A stretch of DNA of 64,000 nucleotides. Source: an uncultured Acidobacteriia bacterium. Lineage in GTDB: Bacteria > Acidobacteriota > Terriglobia > Bryobacterales > Bryobacteraceae. The notes beneath the pieces are model-generated. The model worked only from the letters and a program-made list of their open reading frames with translations, was not told where the DNA came from and did no database searches. Within the stretch, counting starts at the first letter, position 1, and each line of letters starts with the position of its first letter. Below, piece after piece: positions 1-6,660 of the stretch. The translations under genes were made by a program, and so were the position numbers. The stretch covers positions 1 through 64,000 of the forward strand of contig CAIYHG010000077.1 in NCBI GenBank assembly GCA_903925975.1, read 5' to 3'.

Positions 1-94
1 ATCGAAATACGAGTATACACCAGACGCGTTGCGGAATGCAAGCAAACCGCAACAACTGTATGAATCTTGGAGTACCACCGAATGGAGGTGTAAC

Positions 95-205
95 GTGGGG
101 CAGACCCCCTGGTCTGCGCGGGTCCCCCTGGACCCGCTGCTGGATTCTTACGCAACTTCCCAAGGCCGGCCGGGGGCCAGCCGCAGACCAGGGGGTCTGC
201 CCCAC
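95..205. repeat. Nested palindromic (REP/MITE-like) element
   Basis: A perfect 24-bp inverted repeat has arms at 95-118 and 182-205. Each arm is itself a small hairpin (6-bp stem CAGACC/GGTCTG around CCCT or AGGG). A further hairpin sits just inside the left arm at 118-137 (8-bp stem around CCCT). Three hairpins sharing the CCCT loop and a GGTC-type stem suggest one repeat family. It lies just beyond the 3' end of the minus-strand Lys/Ala-rich gene. It could be a dispersed REP-like element or a complex terminator, and no transposase is present. Confidence 0.6.
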
Positions 206-253
206 TGAGTTTCGCGGCAGCGAGCAGGACTCAGGCTGCTTCCAAATCGACAG

Positions 254-514
254 CTAGCGCTTCGCCTGTTTGGCGTTGGCGAGCTTCTGCTGGGCTTTCT
301 TCTGGCGGCGCGGCAGGCGGGTCTTGTTCTTCTTGGCCAGCTTCGGTATCTTCACCGACTTCGTCTGGGGCTTGGGCGCGGCGGCTACTTCAGGGGCCGG
401 AGCGGCCTCTACCTGGGCGGCCTTTTCGGCTTTCTTGGCTGCCTTGTCCGCCTTGTCGGTCTTCTTCTTCTCGGTCACTTCGCCGGCATCGGCGGTCTTC
501 TTCTTGTCTGCCAT
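254..514 (-). CDS. Lys/Ala-rich basic protein (histone H1-like composition)
   Basis: An 86-residue protein made almost entirely of Lys, Ala, Glu and Pro. An acidic/basic N-terminal half (MADKKK...) leads to an Ala/Pro linker (about residues 37-49) and a strongly basic C-terminus rich in KK and RR pairs. There is no signal peptide or membrane segment. The ATG at 514 was chosen over an upstream in-frame ATG at 571 because it follows a GAGAGGA ribosome-binding sequence and begins the biased composition. Such AlgP/histone-H1-like tails usually bind nucleic acids non-specifically, so a DNA- or RNA-binding role is inferred from composition only. A second, much shorter Lys/Ala/Pro peptide is encoded at 4444-4506. 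Confidence 0.6.
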   Translation of the reverse strand: MADKKKTADAGEVTEKKKTDKADKAAKKAEKAAQVEAAPAPEVAAAPKPQTKSVKIPKLAKKNKTRLPRRQKKAQQKLANAKQAKR

Positions 515-627
515 AACGTCCTCTCGTCCGGCGAAATTCCGGAGGTCCGTATACGAGGTTAGCACCTTCACGGATTCCGATAACCGCGTGCGGCAACCGT
601 CGTTTCGGATAGCTGGAAATAAGGGGG

Positions 628-717
628 TGGCGGAGGAAGAGGGATTCGAACCCCCGAACGAGTTACCCCGTTAACGGTTTTCAAGACCGCCGCCTTCAAC
701 CGCTCGGCCATTCCTCC
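628..717 (-). tRNA. tRNA-Ser (anticodon UGA)
   Basis: Read on the minus strand, it has a 7-bp acceptor stem (GGAGGAA with TTCCTCC), a D-arm, an anticodon loop CTTGAAA giving anticodon TGA, a long class II variable arm (AACG...CGTT) as expected for tRNA-Ser, and a T-loop TTCGAAT. Discriminator G is followed by an encoded CCA (628-630 on the plus strand reads TGG). It translates UCA and, by wobble, other UCN codons. Confidence 0.95.
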
Positions 718-962
718 GTTAATTCATTATAACGGCGCCGCTGCCCGGGACCGCCCACCGGCGCGCACCTCGCGGCCTACCCTGCAAGTCCTGTGAATTT
801 CCTGTGGATCGCTGTGGAAATCAAACGTCACCACACTCAAGCCAAAGGAGTTCTCGGCGCCGGCGCGCGTGGGGGCGGCGCCATGTTTTATCCTTAGCCC
901 AAACCATTCAAAACAGTAGCCCGAGGTATACAGGCGGGAACCCGGTTCCTGAGGCTAAACTA

Positions 963-2336
963 ATGTATCGCGCCATGTCCCCGACCAACACCGAAAAAGG
1001 CCTGCCAACTAATGTGGATGCCGAGCGATTCGTGCTCGGGTCCATACTTCTCGACGATACCTTCTATATCCAGGCCGCGGGCTCGCTCGAACCCGACGAC
1101 TTCAGTCTGGAGAAGCATCGCCGCATCTTCAAACGCATGGGCGAGCTCCACGAGCGCGGCGAAAAGATCGACCGCGTGACGGTGGCCAACGAGCTGATGA
1201 AGTTCAGCGAGTTGGAAGCTTGCGACGGCCTGAGTTATCTGGTTTCGCTCGACGACGGACTGCCGCAGATCCCCAATCTCGAAAGCTATATCCGGATCGT
1301 CAAGGATAAGTCGATCCTGCGCCGCATCATCTTCGCCTCGCAGCACATGATGAACCGCTGCATGACGGCGGAAGAGGAGCCGGACACGATCCTTGCCGGC
1401 GCCGAAGAGACGCTGCTCAAGCTGGGCGAGGCGCGCGTGCGGTCGGGACTTCAGAGCGCCGGCCAGATTCTGGACGATTACGAAGGCGGCCTCAGCGCTT
1501 TCCTGGACCCGAGCAAGCGGATCAAGGGCATCAGCACCGGGTTCACGAAGTTCGACGAGTACACCGGCGGGCTGCACGCGGGGGATCTCTTCATTCTGGC
1601 GGCGCGTCCGTCGATGGGAAAAACTGCCCTTGCTCTCAACATCGCGCAGCACGTTGCGCTGAAGATGAAGCAGACGGTGGCGGTGTTCTCGCTAGAAATG
1701 TCGAAGGAATCGCTGCTCACGCGCATGCTGTGCGCCGCGGCGCGGGTGGACAGCTCCCGGTTCCGCGGCGGTTTCCTGAACCAGGAGGAGCGCCGCCGGC
1801 TCAATCAGGCGGTGAGCGACCTGGCCGAGGCGCCGCTCTGGATCGACGACACGGCCGGGCTGCACCTGATGGATATGCACGCCAAACTGCGGCGGCTTCA
1901 GTCGGAGCGCCAGAAGCTTGGCCTCGTGATTGTGGACTACCTGCAACTGATGAGCGGCCGCGGGCGTTTCGAAAACCGCGTCCAGGAAGTCAGCGCGCTC
2001 TCGCGGGGCATGAAGTTGCTGGCCAAGGAATTGAATATCCCGATGCTGGTGCTTTCGCAGTTGAGCCGCGCGCCCGAAACCCGCCAGGGCGACCACCGGC
2101 CGCAGTTGAGCGACTTGCGCGAATCGGGCTCGATCGAGCAGGACGCCGACATCGTGGCCTTCATCTTCCGCGAAGAGGTCTATCAACGAGACCGCGAAGA
2201 CCTGCGCGGGTTGGCCGAGTTGATCATCTCCAAGCAGCGCAACGGCCCCATCGGGACGGTGAACCTGGTGTTTCTGCACGCGCAGACGAAATTCGAGAAC
2301 CGCGCGGAGGATACCGGGGAATTGCCCGAGGAGTAG
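963..2336 (+). CDS. dnaB: Replicative DNA helicase DnaB
   Basis: A 457-residue hexameric helicase that unwinds DNA at the replication fork. The N-terminal primase-interacting domain (about residues 15-120, starting TNVDAERFVLGSILLDD) is followed by a linker and a RecA-like ATPase domain. Walker A (ARPSMGKTA) is near residue 214 and a Walker B-like LVIVDYLQLM near residue 323. The late motifs LSQLSRAPE and SDLRESGSIEQDAD are typical of DnaB. The ATG at 963 was chosen because GAGG lies about 9 bases upstream. An upstream in-frame extension from 804 lacks homology-like sequence, and a second ATG at 975 has no ribosome-binding site. No intein interrupts the ATPase domain. Confidence 0.97.
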   Translation: MYRAMSPTNTEKGLPTNVDAERFVLGSILLDDTFYIQAAGSLEPDDFSLEKHRRIFKRMGELHERGEKIDRVTVANELMKFSELEACDGLSYLVSLDDGLPQIPNLESYIRIVKDKSILRRIIFASQHMMNRCMTAEEEPDTILAGAEETLLKLGEARVRSGLQSAGQILDDYEGGLSAFLDPSKRIKGISTGFTKFDEYTGGLHAGDLFILAARPSMGKTALALNIAQHVALKMKQTVAVFSLEMSKESLLTRMLCAAARVDSSRFRGGFLNQEERRRLNQAVSDLAEAPLWIDDTAGLHLMDMHAKLRRLQSERQKLGLVIVDYLQLMSGRGRFENRVQEVSALSRGMKLLAKELNIPMLVLSQLSRAPETRQGDHRPQLSDLRESGSIEQDADIVAFIFREEVYQRDREDLRGLAELIISKQRNGPIGTVNLVFLHAQTKFENRAEDTGELPEE

Positions 2337-2473
2337 GGCGACTCGGCTCCCCGGGCGCCGGTGCGACGGGCTGTTTTCGTTTGCTGTATGCTCCAGCCTC
2401 GCGGATGGCGCACGCTACCGCTCGCTCGCCGCTCGCGGCTCGGTTGGCTTTCGTGTCGGCAGCGGGTGGGCGG

Positions 2474-3064
2474 TTACGGCCGCGCCACGTATAACTCTAC
2501 CGACGTGAAGGCTTCCGTGCGGACGCGGTCGCGCAGGCCGGTGAAGCGCAGGCGCTCTCCGGCTTGGCGCAGACGGGATCTCTCTTCGGCTGTGAGGTTG
2601 CGCACGTAGCGGTCGGCGCGCTCGCGGTAGGAATACGCTGCGTAGTCGGCGGTTCCGATGGTCTCCATCAGCGCGTCCCAGAAGTTCTCGCGATGGAAAA
2701 CCCCGCCGCCCGAGGCCGCCTCGCGAGGAATCTCGATGGCCTGCCTGCCGCCCCGGAGCACCGCGCGCAGGCAGCGCGCAGGCGTGAACGGGAGTGAAGG
2801 GTCGGCATCGGGAAACGCCGCCAGGGCTTCCAGCACGTCTTCCAGCGTGGCTTCGCATCCCGAAAAGCGAAAGCGGGAGCCGCCGCTGACGAACGATCCG
2901 CGCAGCAGGATCTCCCTGACCCGCGCGGCGTCTTTGCCCACAACGCCCAGGATATACTCGACCAATTCGTGCGTACGGATATCCTGGACCACCACGGGGG
3001 TTATCGTAATGGACCCCGCCGCTTCGGAACTGAGCTTCACGCGAATGGTTTCGGGCAGCGCCAT
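2474..3064 (-). CDS. Conserved hypothetical protein
   Basis: A 196-residue soluble protein that I do not recognise. The N-terminal 35 residues contain a beta-rich stretch (IRVKLSSEAAGSITITPVVV). The middle holds a Gly-Ser-rich segment (GSFVSGGSRFRFSGCE), and the C-terminal third is charged and helical. No signal peptide, transmembrane helix or metal-binding cluster is visible. It is divergent from the small gene at 3093 with only 28 bases between starts, so the two promoters must overlap. Coding confidence rests on the long open frame, the absence of a better frame and the compact divergent arrangement. Confidence 0.75.
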   Translation of the reverse strand: MALPETIRVKLSSEAAGSITITPVVVQDIRTHELVEYILGVVGKDAARVREILLRGSFVSGGSRFRFSGCEATLEDVLEALAAFPDADPSLPFTPARCLRAVLRGGRQAIEIPREAASGGGVFHRENFWDALMETIGTADYAAYSYRERADRYVRNLTAEERSRLRQAGERLRFTGLRDRVRTEAFTSVELYVARP

Positions 3065-3092
3065 GGGGCTGTTTTCACGCTAGCATAGGTCC

Positions 3093-3368
3093 GTGACGCC
3101 GCTCCAGAAGGTCCTGGCCGAAACGGCCCGCTACGAGCATCCGCTGTTCCGGTTCTCGGCGCGCGAGCGCGAGGGCGCGGTGGAGTTGGTGATCGAGTTG
3201 AAAGACGGATCGCTGGGAATGCACACCTACTTCGCTCCGGTTCACGAGCGGGAACTCGAACACCCGCAGTTCCCTTGGGAATTCCAAAGGTATCTATACG
3301 CCTGCATGCACGACTACCTGGTGGAGATGTTCGCGCGCACGCCGCAGATGAGGGAAACCACCCGATGA
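3093..3368 (+). CDS. Small conserved hypothetical, coupled to midA
   Basis: A 91-residue protein without signal peptide, rich in aromatic and acidic residues (FRFSAREREGAVELVIELKD). It ends with an ATGA overlap with the methyltransferase at 3365, so the two are translationally coupled and probably act in one process. Length and composition suggest a small alpha/beta domain. I cannot name a family. Confidence 0.75.
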   Translation: MTPLQKVLAETARYEHPLFRFSAREREGAVELVIELKDGSLGMHTYFAPVHERELEHPQFPWEFQRYLYACMHDYLVEMFARTPQMRETTR

Positions 3369-4333
3369 CGCCCCTGGGAGAATTGCTCGCCGCGGAAATC
3401 CAGGCCAACGGCCCGATTTCGTTCCACCGCTTCATGGAAACCGCACTGTATCATCCCGAACACGGATACTACCGGCGCGAGCGCGACCCGTTCGGCAAGG
3501 GCGGCGATTTCTATACGGCGGAACAACTGCAGCCGGTCTTCGGCAGCCTGATGGCCGCGCGCATCCGCCAGCTCTACGCCGCGATGGGCTGCCCCGGCGA
3601 GTTCACTGTGGTTGAGCTGGGCGCGGGGCGGCGCGAAATGGCGGAGGCGTTTGCGGAGTGGCGGTACGTTCCCGTCGATCTCGATGGCGGAGAGCTGCCG
3701 GCCGGGTTCACGGGTGTGCTGTTCACCAACGAGTTCTTCGACGCGCTGCCGGTCCACGTTGCGCGCTGGCAGGGCGGAGCGTACCGTGAGCAACTGGTGG
3801 GCATGGAGGGTGACGCATTCCGCTGGGAAGCCGGCGGACCTCCGCCGCCCGAATGCGAGCGCTTCCTGCGGAGCTATCTGCCGGCGCCCGAGGAAGGCCG
3901 CGTGTATGAGGCCTGCCCGGACGCTCTGCGCTGGCTCGATCGCATCGGCACGAGCCTGCGGAGGGGATACGCGCTCACGATCGATTACGGCTACACGCGC
4001 CGCGAAGCCATCCGCTTCCCCGAGGGCACGCTGATGTCTTACCGCCGCCACGCCGCCATCGACGACGTGCTGGCCGAACCCGGCGCCCGCGACATTACCG
4101 CGCACGTGAACTTCACGGCGCTTCAGGAATACGGCGCGTCAGCCGGCCTTGCGACCGAACGGCTCGAGAATCTTTCACAAACGCTGCTGGCGGCCGGAGA
4201 GGCCGACCAGTTCGCCGGAGCGCTCGAACACGCCGACGAGCGCGAAGCCCTGCGACGGCGCATGCAGCTCAAGACCCTGCTATTCGGCATGGGGGAGACA
4301 TTCCGGACGCTGCTGCAGCTGCGCGATGCGTAA
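3365..4333 (+). CDS. MidA/NDUFAF7-family class I SAM-dependent methyltransferase
   Basis: A 322-residue member of the family that includes mitochondrial MidA/NDUFAF7, the arginine methyltransferase of complex I assembly. The family signature is clear at the N-terminus: GPISFHRFMETALYHPEHG, GYY, then GKGGDFYTAEQLQPVFG. The SAM site follows with VVELGAGRREMAEAF (about residue 82) and a second acidic loop FTNEFFDALPVH, where Asp-Ala-Leu-Pro-Val is the usual catalytic region. The C-terminal TAHVNFTALQEYGASAG motif is also typical. In bacteria the substrate is usually unknown, so complex I methylation is only a suggestion. It starts inside the stop codon of the preceding gene. Confidence 0.88.
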   Translation: MTPLGELLAAEIQANGPISFHRFMETALYHPEHGYYRRERDPFGKGGDFYTAEQLQPVFGSLMAARIRQLYAAMGCPGEFTVVELGAGRREMAEAFAEWRYVPVDLDGGELPAGFTGVLFTNEFFDALPVHVARWQGGAYREQLVGMEGDAFRWEAGGPPPPECERFLRSYLPAPEEGRVYEACPDALRWLDRIGTSLRRGYALTIDYGYTRREAIRFPEGTLMSYRRHAAIDDVLAEPGARDITAHVNFTALQEYGASAGLATERLENLSQTLLAAGEADQFAGALEHADEREALRRRMQLKTLLFGMGETFRTLLQLRDA

Positions 4334-4376
4334 GCGGCGAGGGAGAGGAACGGGAGAAACCGGAGGGGAAAATAAA

Positions 4377-4400
4377 AAGGCCCCGGAAAACCGGGGCCTT
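4377..4400 (-). terminator. Rho-independent terminator of the 20-residue peptide gene
   Basis: A perfect 10-bp stem (4377-4386 with 4391-4400) around an AAAA/TTTT loop. On the minus strand it is followed by TTTATTTT, a good U-tract. It ends the short unit that begins at the promoter at 4562-4590 and also lies just after the plus-strand midA gene. Confidence 0.88.
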
Positions 4401-4443
4401 GTAAGTGGAACCTGTTTTGGCCCTTGTGCAGGGCGCGCCCGAG

Positions 4444-4506
4444 CTACTTCTTTTTCTTCGGAGCAGCTTTCTTCTTCGGGGCGGCTTTCTTGGTTGCGCT
4501 CTTCAT
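4444..4506 (-). CDS. 20-residue Lys/Ala/Pro-rich peptide
   Basis: A 21-codon frame on the minus strand encoding a start MKSA followed by KKAAPKKK-type repeats, 11 lysines in 20 residues. The ATG at 4504-4506 is preceded by GGGAGA with 8 bases of spacing. Three signals bracket it: a near-consensus sigma-70 promoter, a 5' hairpin and an intrinsic terminator, giving a predicted transcript of about 180 bases. This supports a genuine small gene and not chance. The peptide resembles histone-H1-like tails and may bind nucleic acid or acidic polymers. The RNA itself could also be the functional product. Confidence 0.7.
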   Translation of the reverse strand: MKSATKKAAPKKKAAPKKKK

Positions 4507-4532
4507 TGATTGATTCTCCCAAACATCAAATT

Positions 4533-4552
4533 TTGCGATTCGAAAATCGCAA
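4533..4552 (-). promoter_or_regulatory. 8-bp inverted repeat at the 5' end of the small-peptide transcript
   Basis: TTGCGATT (4533-4540) and AATCGCAA (4545-4552) form a perfect stem around CGAA. It lies immediately downstream of the -10 box, so it would form the extreme 5' end of the RNA. It could be a stabilising hairpin or an operator overlapping the start site. Confidence 0.55.
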
Positions 4553-4561
4553 TGTGATTCA

Positions 4562-4590
4562 TATATAAAGTTGTTCGCGCGGAAAGTCAA
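4562..4590 (-). promoter_or_regulatory. Near-consensus sigma-70 promoter
   Basis: On the minus strand TTGACT (4590-4585) is separated by exactly 17 bases from TATATA (4567-4562). The start site is expected near 4555. It drives the 20-residue peptide gene and lies in a locally AT-rich stretch. Confidence 0.75.
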
Positions 4591-4674
4591 GAAAAAAATG
4601 CGAATCGGCTCCGGATGGGAACGCGGCTTGCAAGCGGATTGATCGCGCGCGGCCCACAACAGCGATAATCGAAT

Positions 4675-5886
4675 ATGTTTGCACTGCTCATCGAGGCATC
4701 GGCAGCGGCGCGGATTCCGCTGGCCATGCTCCTGGTGTTCGCTTCGGCGAAGCTTCTCTCGGAACTCTTCGAGCGGCTCGGGCAGCCGGGCATCGTCGGC
4801 GAAATTCTCGCGGGCATCCTCATCGGGCCGCAAGTACTAGGCTGGATGGCGCCAAACGAAACCCTCACCACGCTGGCGGATCTGGGCGTGATGTTCCTTC
4901 TGTTCCGCGTCGGGCTGGAAGTGAAGGCATCCGAACTGATGAAGGTGGGCGGCTCGGCGATGCTTGTAGCCACCACCGGCGTGATCGTCCCGTTCGTGAT
5001 GGGCTGGGGCATTTGCCGGCTGTGGGGCGCGCCCACGCTGGAGAGTATCTTCATCGGAGCGGCGATGGTGGCCACTAGCGTGGGGATCACGGCCCAGGTG
5101 CTTGCAGCCGCGGGTTTGCTGCAGACGCGGGCCGCGCGGGTGATCCTGGCCGCCGCCGTTGTAGACGACGTGTTGGGGCTAATCGTACTAGCGGCGGTGA
5201 GCGGAGTGGCGCGCGGCTCGGTGAGTTACCTCGATATCGCGCTGACCGGCGCCCTGGCTCTGGGCTTCACCGTCTTCGTGGCGATGTTCGGAACCCGGGC
5301 GGTGCGGCGCATCATGCCGAAGGTGCAGGCAAGGATGGCGCTGGTGGAATCGCAGTTCGCGCTGGGCATGACGCTGCTGTTCGCGCTCTCGCTGCTGGCC
5401 GTGTACGCGGGCGTAGCGGCGATCGTGGGCGCGTTCCTCGCCGGGATGGCGCTCTCGGAAGCGGTTGACCGGCGCGTCTTGGATCTCACGAACGGCGTGA
5501 CGGAGTTGCTGGTTCCGTTTTTCCTGGTGGGCATCGGCCTGCACTTCGATATCTCGGCGTTTGCGAACCCCTCGATGATGGCGCTGGCGGGCGTGATTCT
5601 GGCCGCCGCGCTGGTATCGAAGTTCATCGGCTGCGGCTTGGGCGCGCTGGGGATGGGGCGGACGGACGCCCTCCGCGTGGGCGTGGGAATGATTCCGCGC
5701 GGCGAGGTGGGAATGGTGGTGGCGCAGATCGGGCTGCGCATGGGCGCGATCGAGCAGAGTTACTACGGGATCGTGGTTTTCCTGTCAATAGCCACCACCA
5801 TGTTCGCGCCGCCGCTGCTGAAGATGGCATTCAGGGGAGAAGCGCCCGCCAGGATCGAGCCGGAAGATATCGTCAGGCTGGGTTGA
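4675..5886 (+). CDS. Cation:proton antiporter, CPA2 (Kef/NapA-like)
   Basis: A 403-residue inner-membrane protein with about 12 hydrophobic helices. The sequence FERLGQPGIVGEILAGILIGP near residues 36-56 is the classic start of the Na+/H+ exchanger domain. A later segment, FLVGIGLHFDIS, is also typical. The paired acidic residues in AAAVVDDVLGLIVL (about residue 163) match the ion-binding aspartates of CPA2 antiporters. No RCK/TrkA nucleotide-binding domain follows the membrane part, so it is more NapA/GerN-like than full KefB/KefC. It probably exchanges Na+ or K+ for protons. It is a single gene, convergent with the NorB-like gene. Confidence 0.9.
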   Translation: MFALLIEASAAARIPLAMLLVFASAKLLSELFERLGQPGIVGEILAGILIGPQVLGWMAPNETLTTLADLGVMFLLFRVGLEVKASELMKVGGSAMLVATTGVIVPFVMGWGICRLWGAPTLESIFIGAAMVATSVGITAQVLAAAGLLQTRAARVILAAAVVDDVLGLIVLAAVSGVARGSVSYLDIALTGALALGFTVFVAMFGTRAVRRIMPKVQARMALVESQFALGMTLLFALSLLAVYAGVAAIVGAFLAGMALSEAVDRRVLDLTNGVTELLVPFFLVGIGLHFDISAFANPSMMALAGVILAAALVSKFIGCGLGALGMGRTDALRVGVGMIPRGEVGMVVAQIGLRMGAIEQSYYGIVVFLSIATTMFAPPLLKMAFRGEAPARIEPEDIVRLG

Positions 5887-5891
5887 GACTT

Positions 5892-5914
5892 GGGGGCACG
5901 CGATGCCTGCCCCC
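5892..5914. terminator. Hairpin between convergent genes
   Basis: GGGGGCA (5892-5898) pairs with TGCCCCC (5908-5914) across a 9-base loop. It lies between the 3' ends of the antiporter gene and the convergent NorB-like gene. There is no strong T-run on either side. Confidence 0.5.
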
Positions 5915-5928
5915 TTCAGAGACGCTTT

Positions 5929-6513
5929 CTACGCTCCCACCAGTTCCCGCGCTGTTTCGGCTTCAGTCCCGGCCGTCTCCACCGCCGCCGGTTGCCGCAC
6001 CGCTCTGAGGTGCAGAAGGCCGTAGGCGGCCGCCGCTACGATGGGAAGGACTCCCACAACGATGAACACGGTATCCGGAACCATGCGCCACCACAGCAGC
6101 ATCTTCACCACGGGCCGCTGGTAGAACTGAAGCGAGCGCGCCGACCAGAAACCGTTCTCGAAGCTCTCGACCGCCTGCATCACGCCCACCGGGACCAGCG
6201 TGATCACGATCATCCCCAGCAAGCCGACGTTCAGGCCCGAGAAACCGGTCATGAGCCACCTCTCCTTCCAATAGCGCGTGTCCACGATGTTCCGCAGCCC
6301 GAACAATGCCAGGGCGATCGCCAGCATTCCGTAGACGCCCATCAGCGCGCCATGGCCGTGCGCGGCGGGTAGGAAAGAACGGTGCTGGAAATAGCTCACG
6401 ATGGGCAGATTGATCAGGAACCCGAGCACGCCGCCGAGGATCATGACGGTGAACCCGAATAGTAAGGTGAGCAAGAGGCCGTGCTTCCAAAGGCCCGATT
6501 TGCATTCGTTCAT
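5929..6513 (-). CDS. NorB C-terminal-like membrane protein
   Basis: A 194-residue protein with five predicted membrane helices. Its sequence parallels the C-terminal part of quinol-dependent nitric oxide reductase (NorB/NorZ): an INLPI...HGHGALMGVYGML segment, LNVGLLGMIVITLVPVGVMQ, then WSARS and a WWRMVPDTVF motif. The full enzyme is over 700 residues, and its FeB and haem ligands come mainly from earlier helices, so this stand-alone module probably lacks a complete catalytic centre. The start at 6513 follows GGAGGAG. Two Fnr-type palindromes lie 50-85 bases upstream. It may be an NO- or oxygen-responsive accessory membrane protein, or a diverged haem-copper oxidase relic. Confidence 0.75.
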   Translation of the reverse strand: MNECKSGLWKHGLLLTLLFGFTVMILGGVLGFLINLPIVSYFQHRSFLPAAHGHGALMGVYGMLAIALALFGLRNIVDTRYWKERWLMTGFSGLNVGLLGMIVITLVPVGVMQAVESFENGFWSARSLQFYQRPVVKMLLWWRMVPDTVFIVVGVLPIVAAAAYGLLHLRAVRQPAAVETAGTEAETARELVGA

Positions 6514-6562
6514 CGCAGCTCCTCCAAAGCAACAGACTAAAAGGAGCCGCTTCAGTGATAAA

Positions 6563-6598
6563 TGACTTTGGTCACAGCGGGATAGTGACTTCGGTCAC
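6563..6598 (-). promoter_or_regulatory. Tandem Crp/Fnr-family binding sites
   Basis: Two palindromes of the form TGAC-N4-GTCA occur at 6563-6574 and 6586-6597, the second extended to GTGAC-TTCG-GTCAC. Their centres are 23 bp apart, about two helical turns. They lie upstream of the NorB-like start codon and match the half-site expected for Fnr/Dnr-type regulators. The Crp/Fnr gene at 10425-11102 is the obvious candidate. Confidence 0.65.
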
Positions 6599-6660
6599 AA
6601 GGGAGAAAGCGCCGCGTCCGCGTGGGGTACGCTCGCGATTTCCCGGGGTTGCCTTGAGCG

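Noticed and set aside
36-257. Short plus-strand frame across the nested palindrome
   Set aside because: It runs through the inverted repeat, has no ribosome-binding site and ends inside the 3' end of the Lys/Ala-rich gene.
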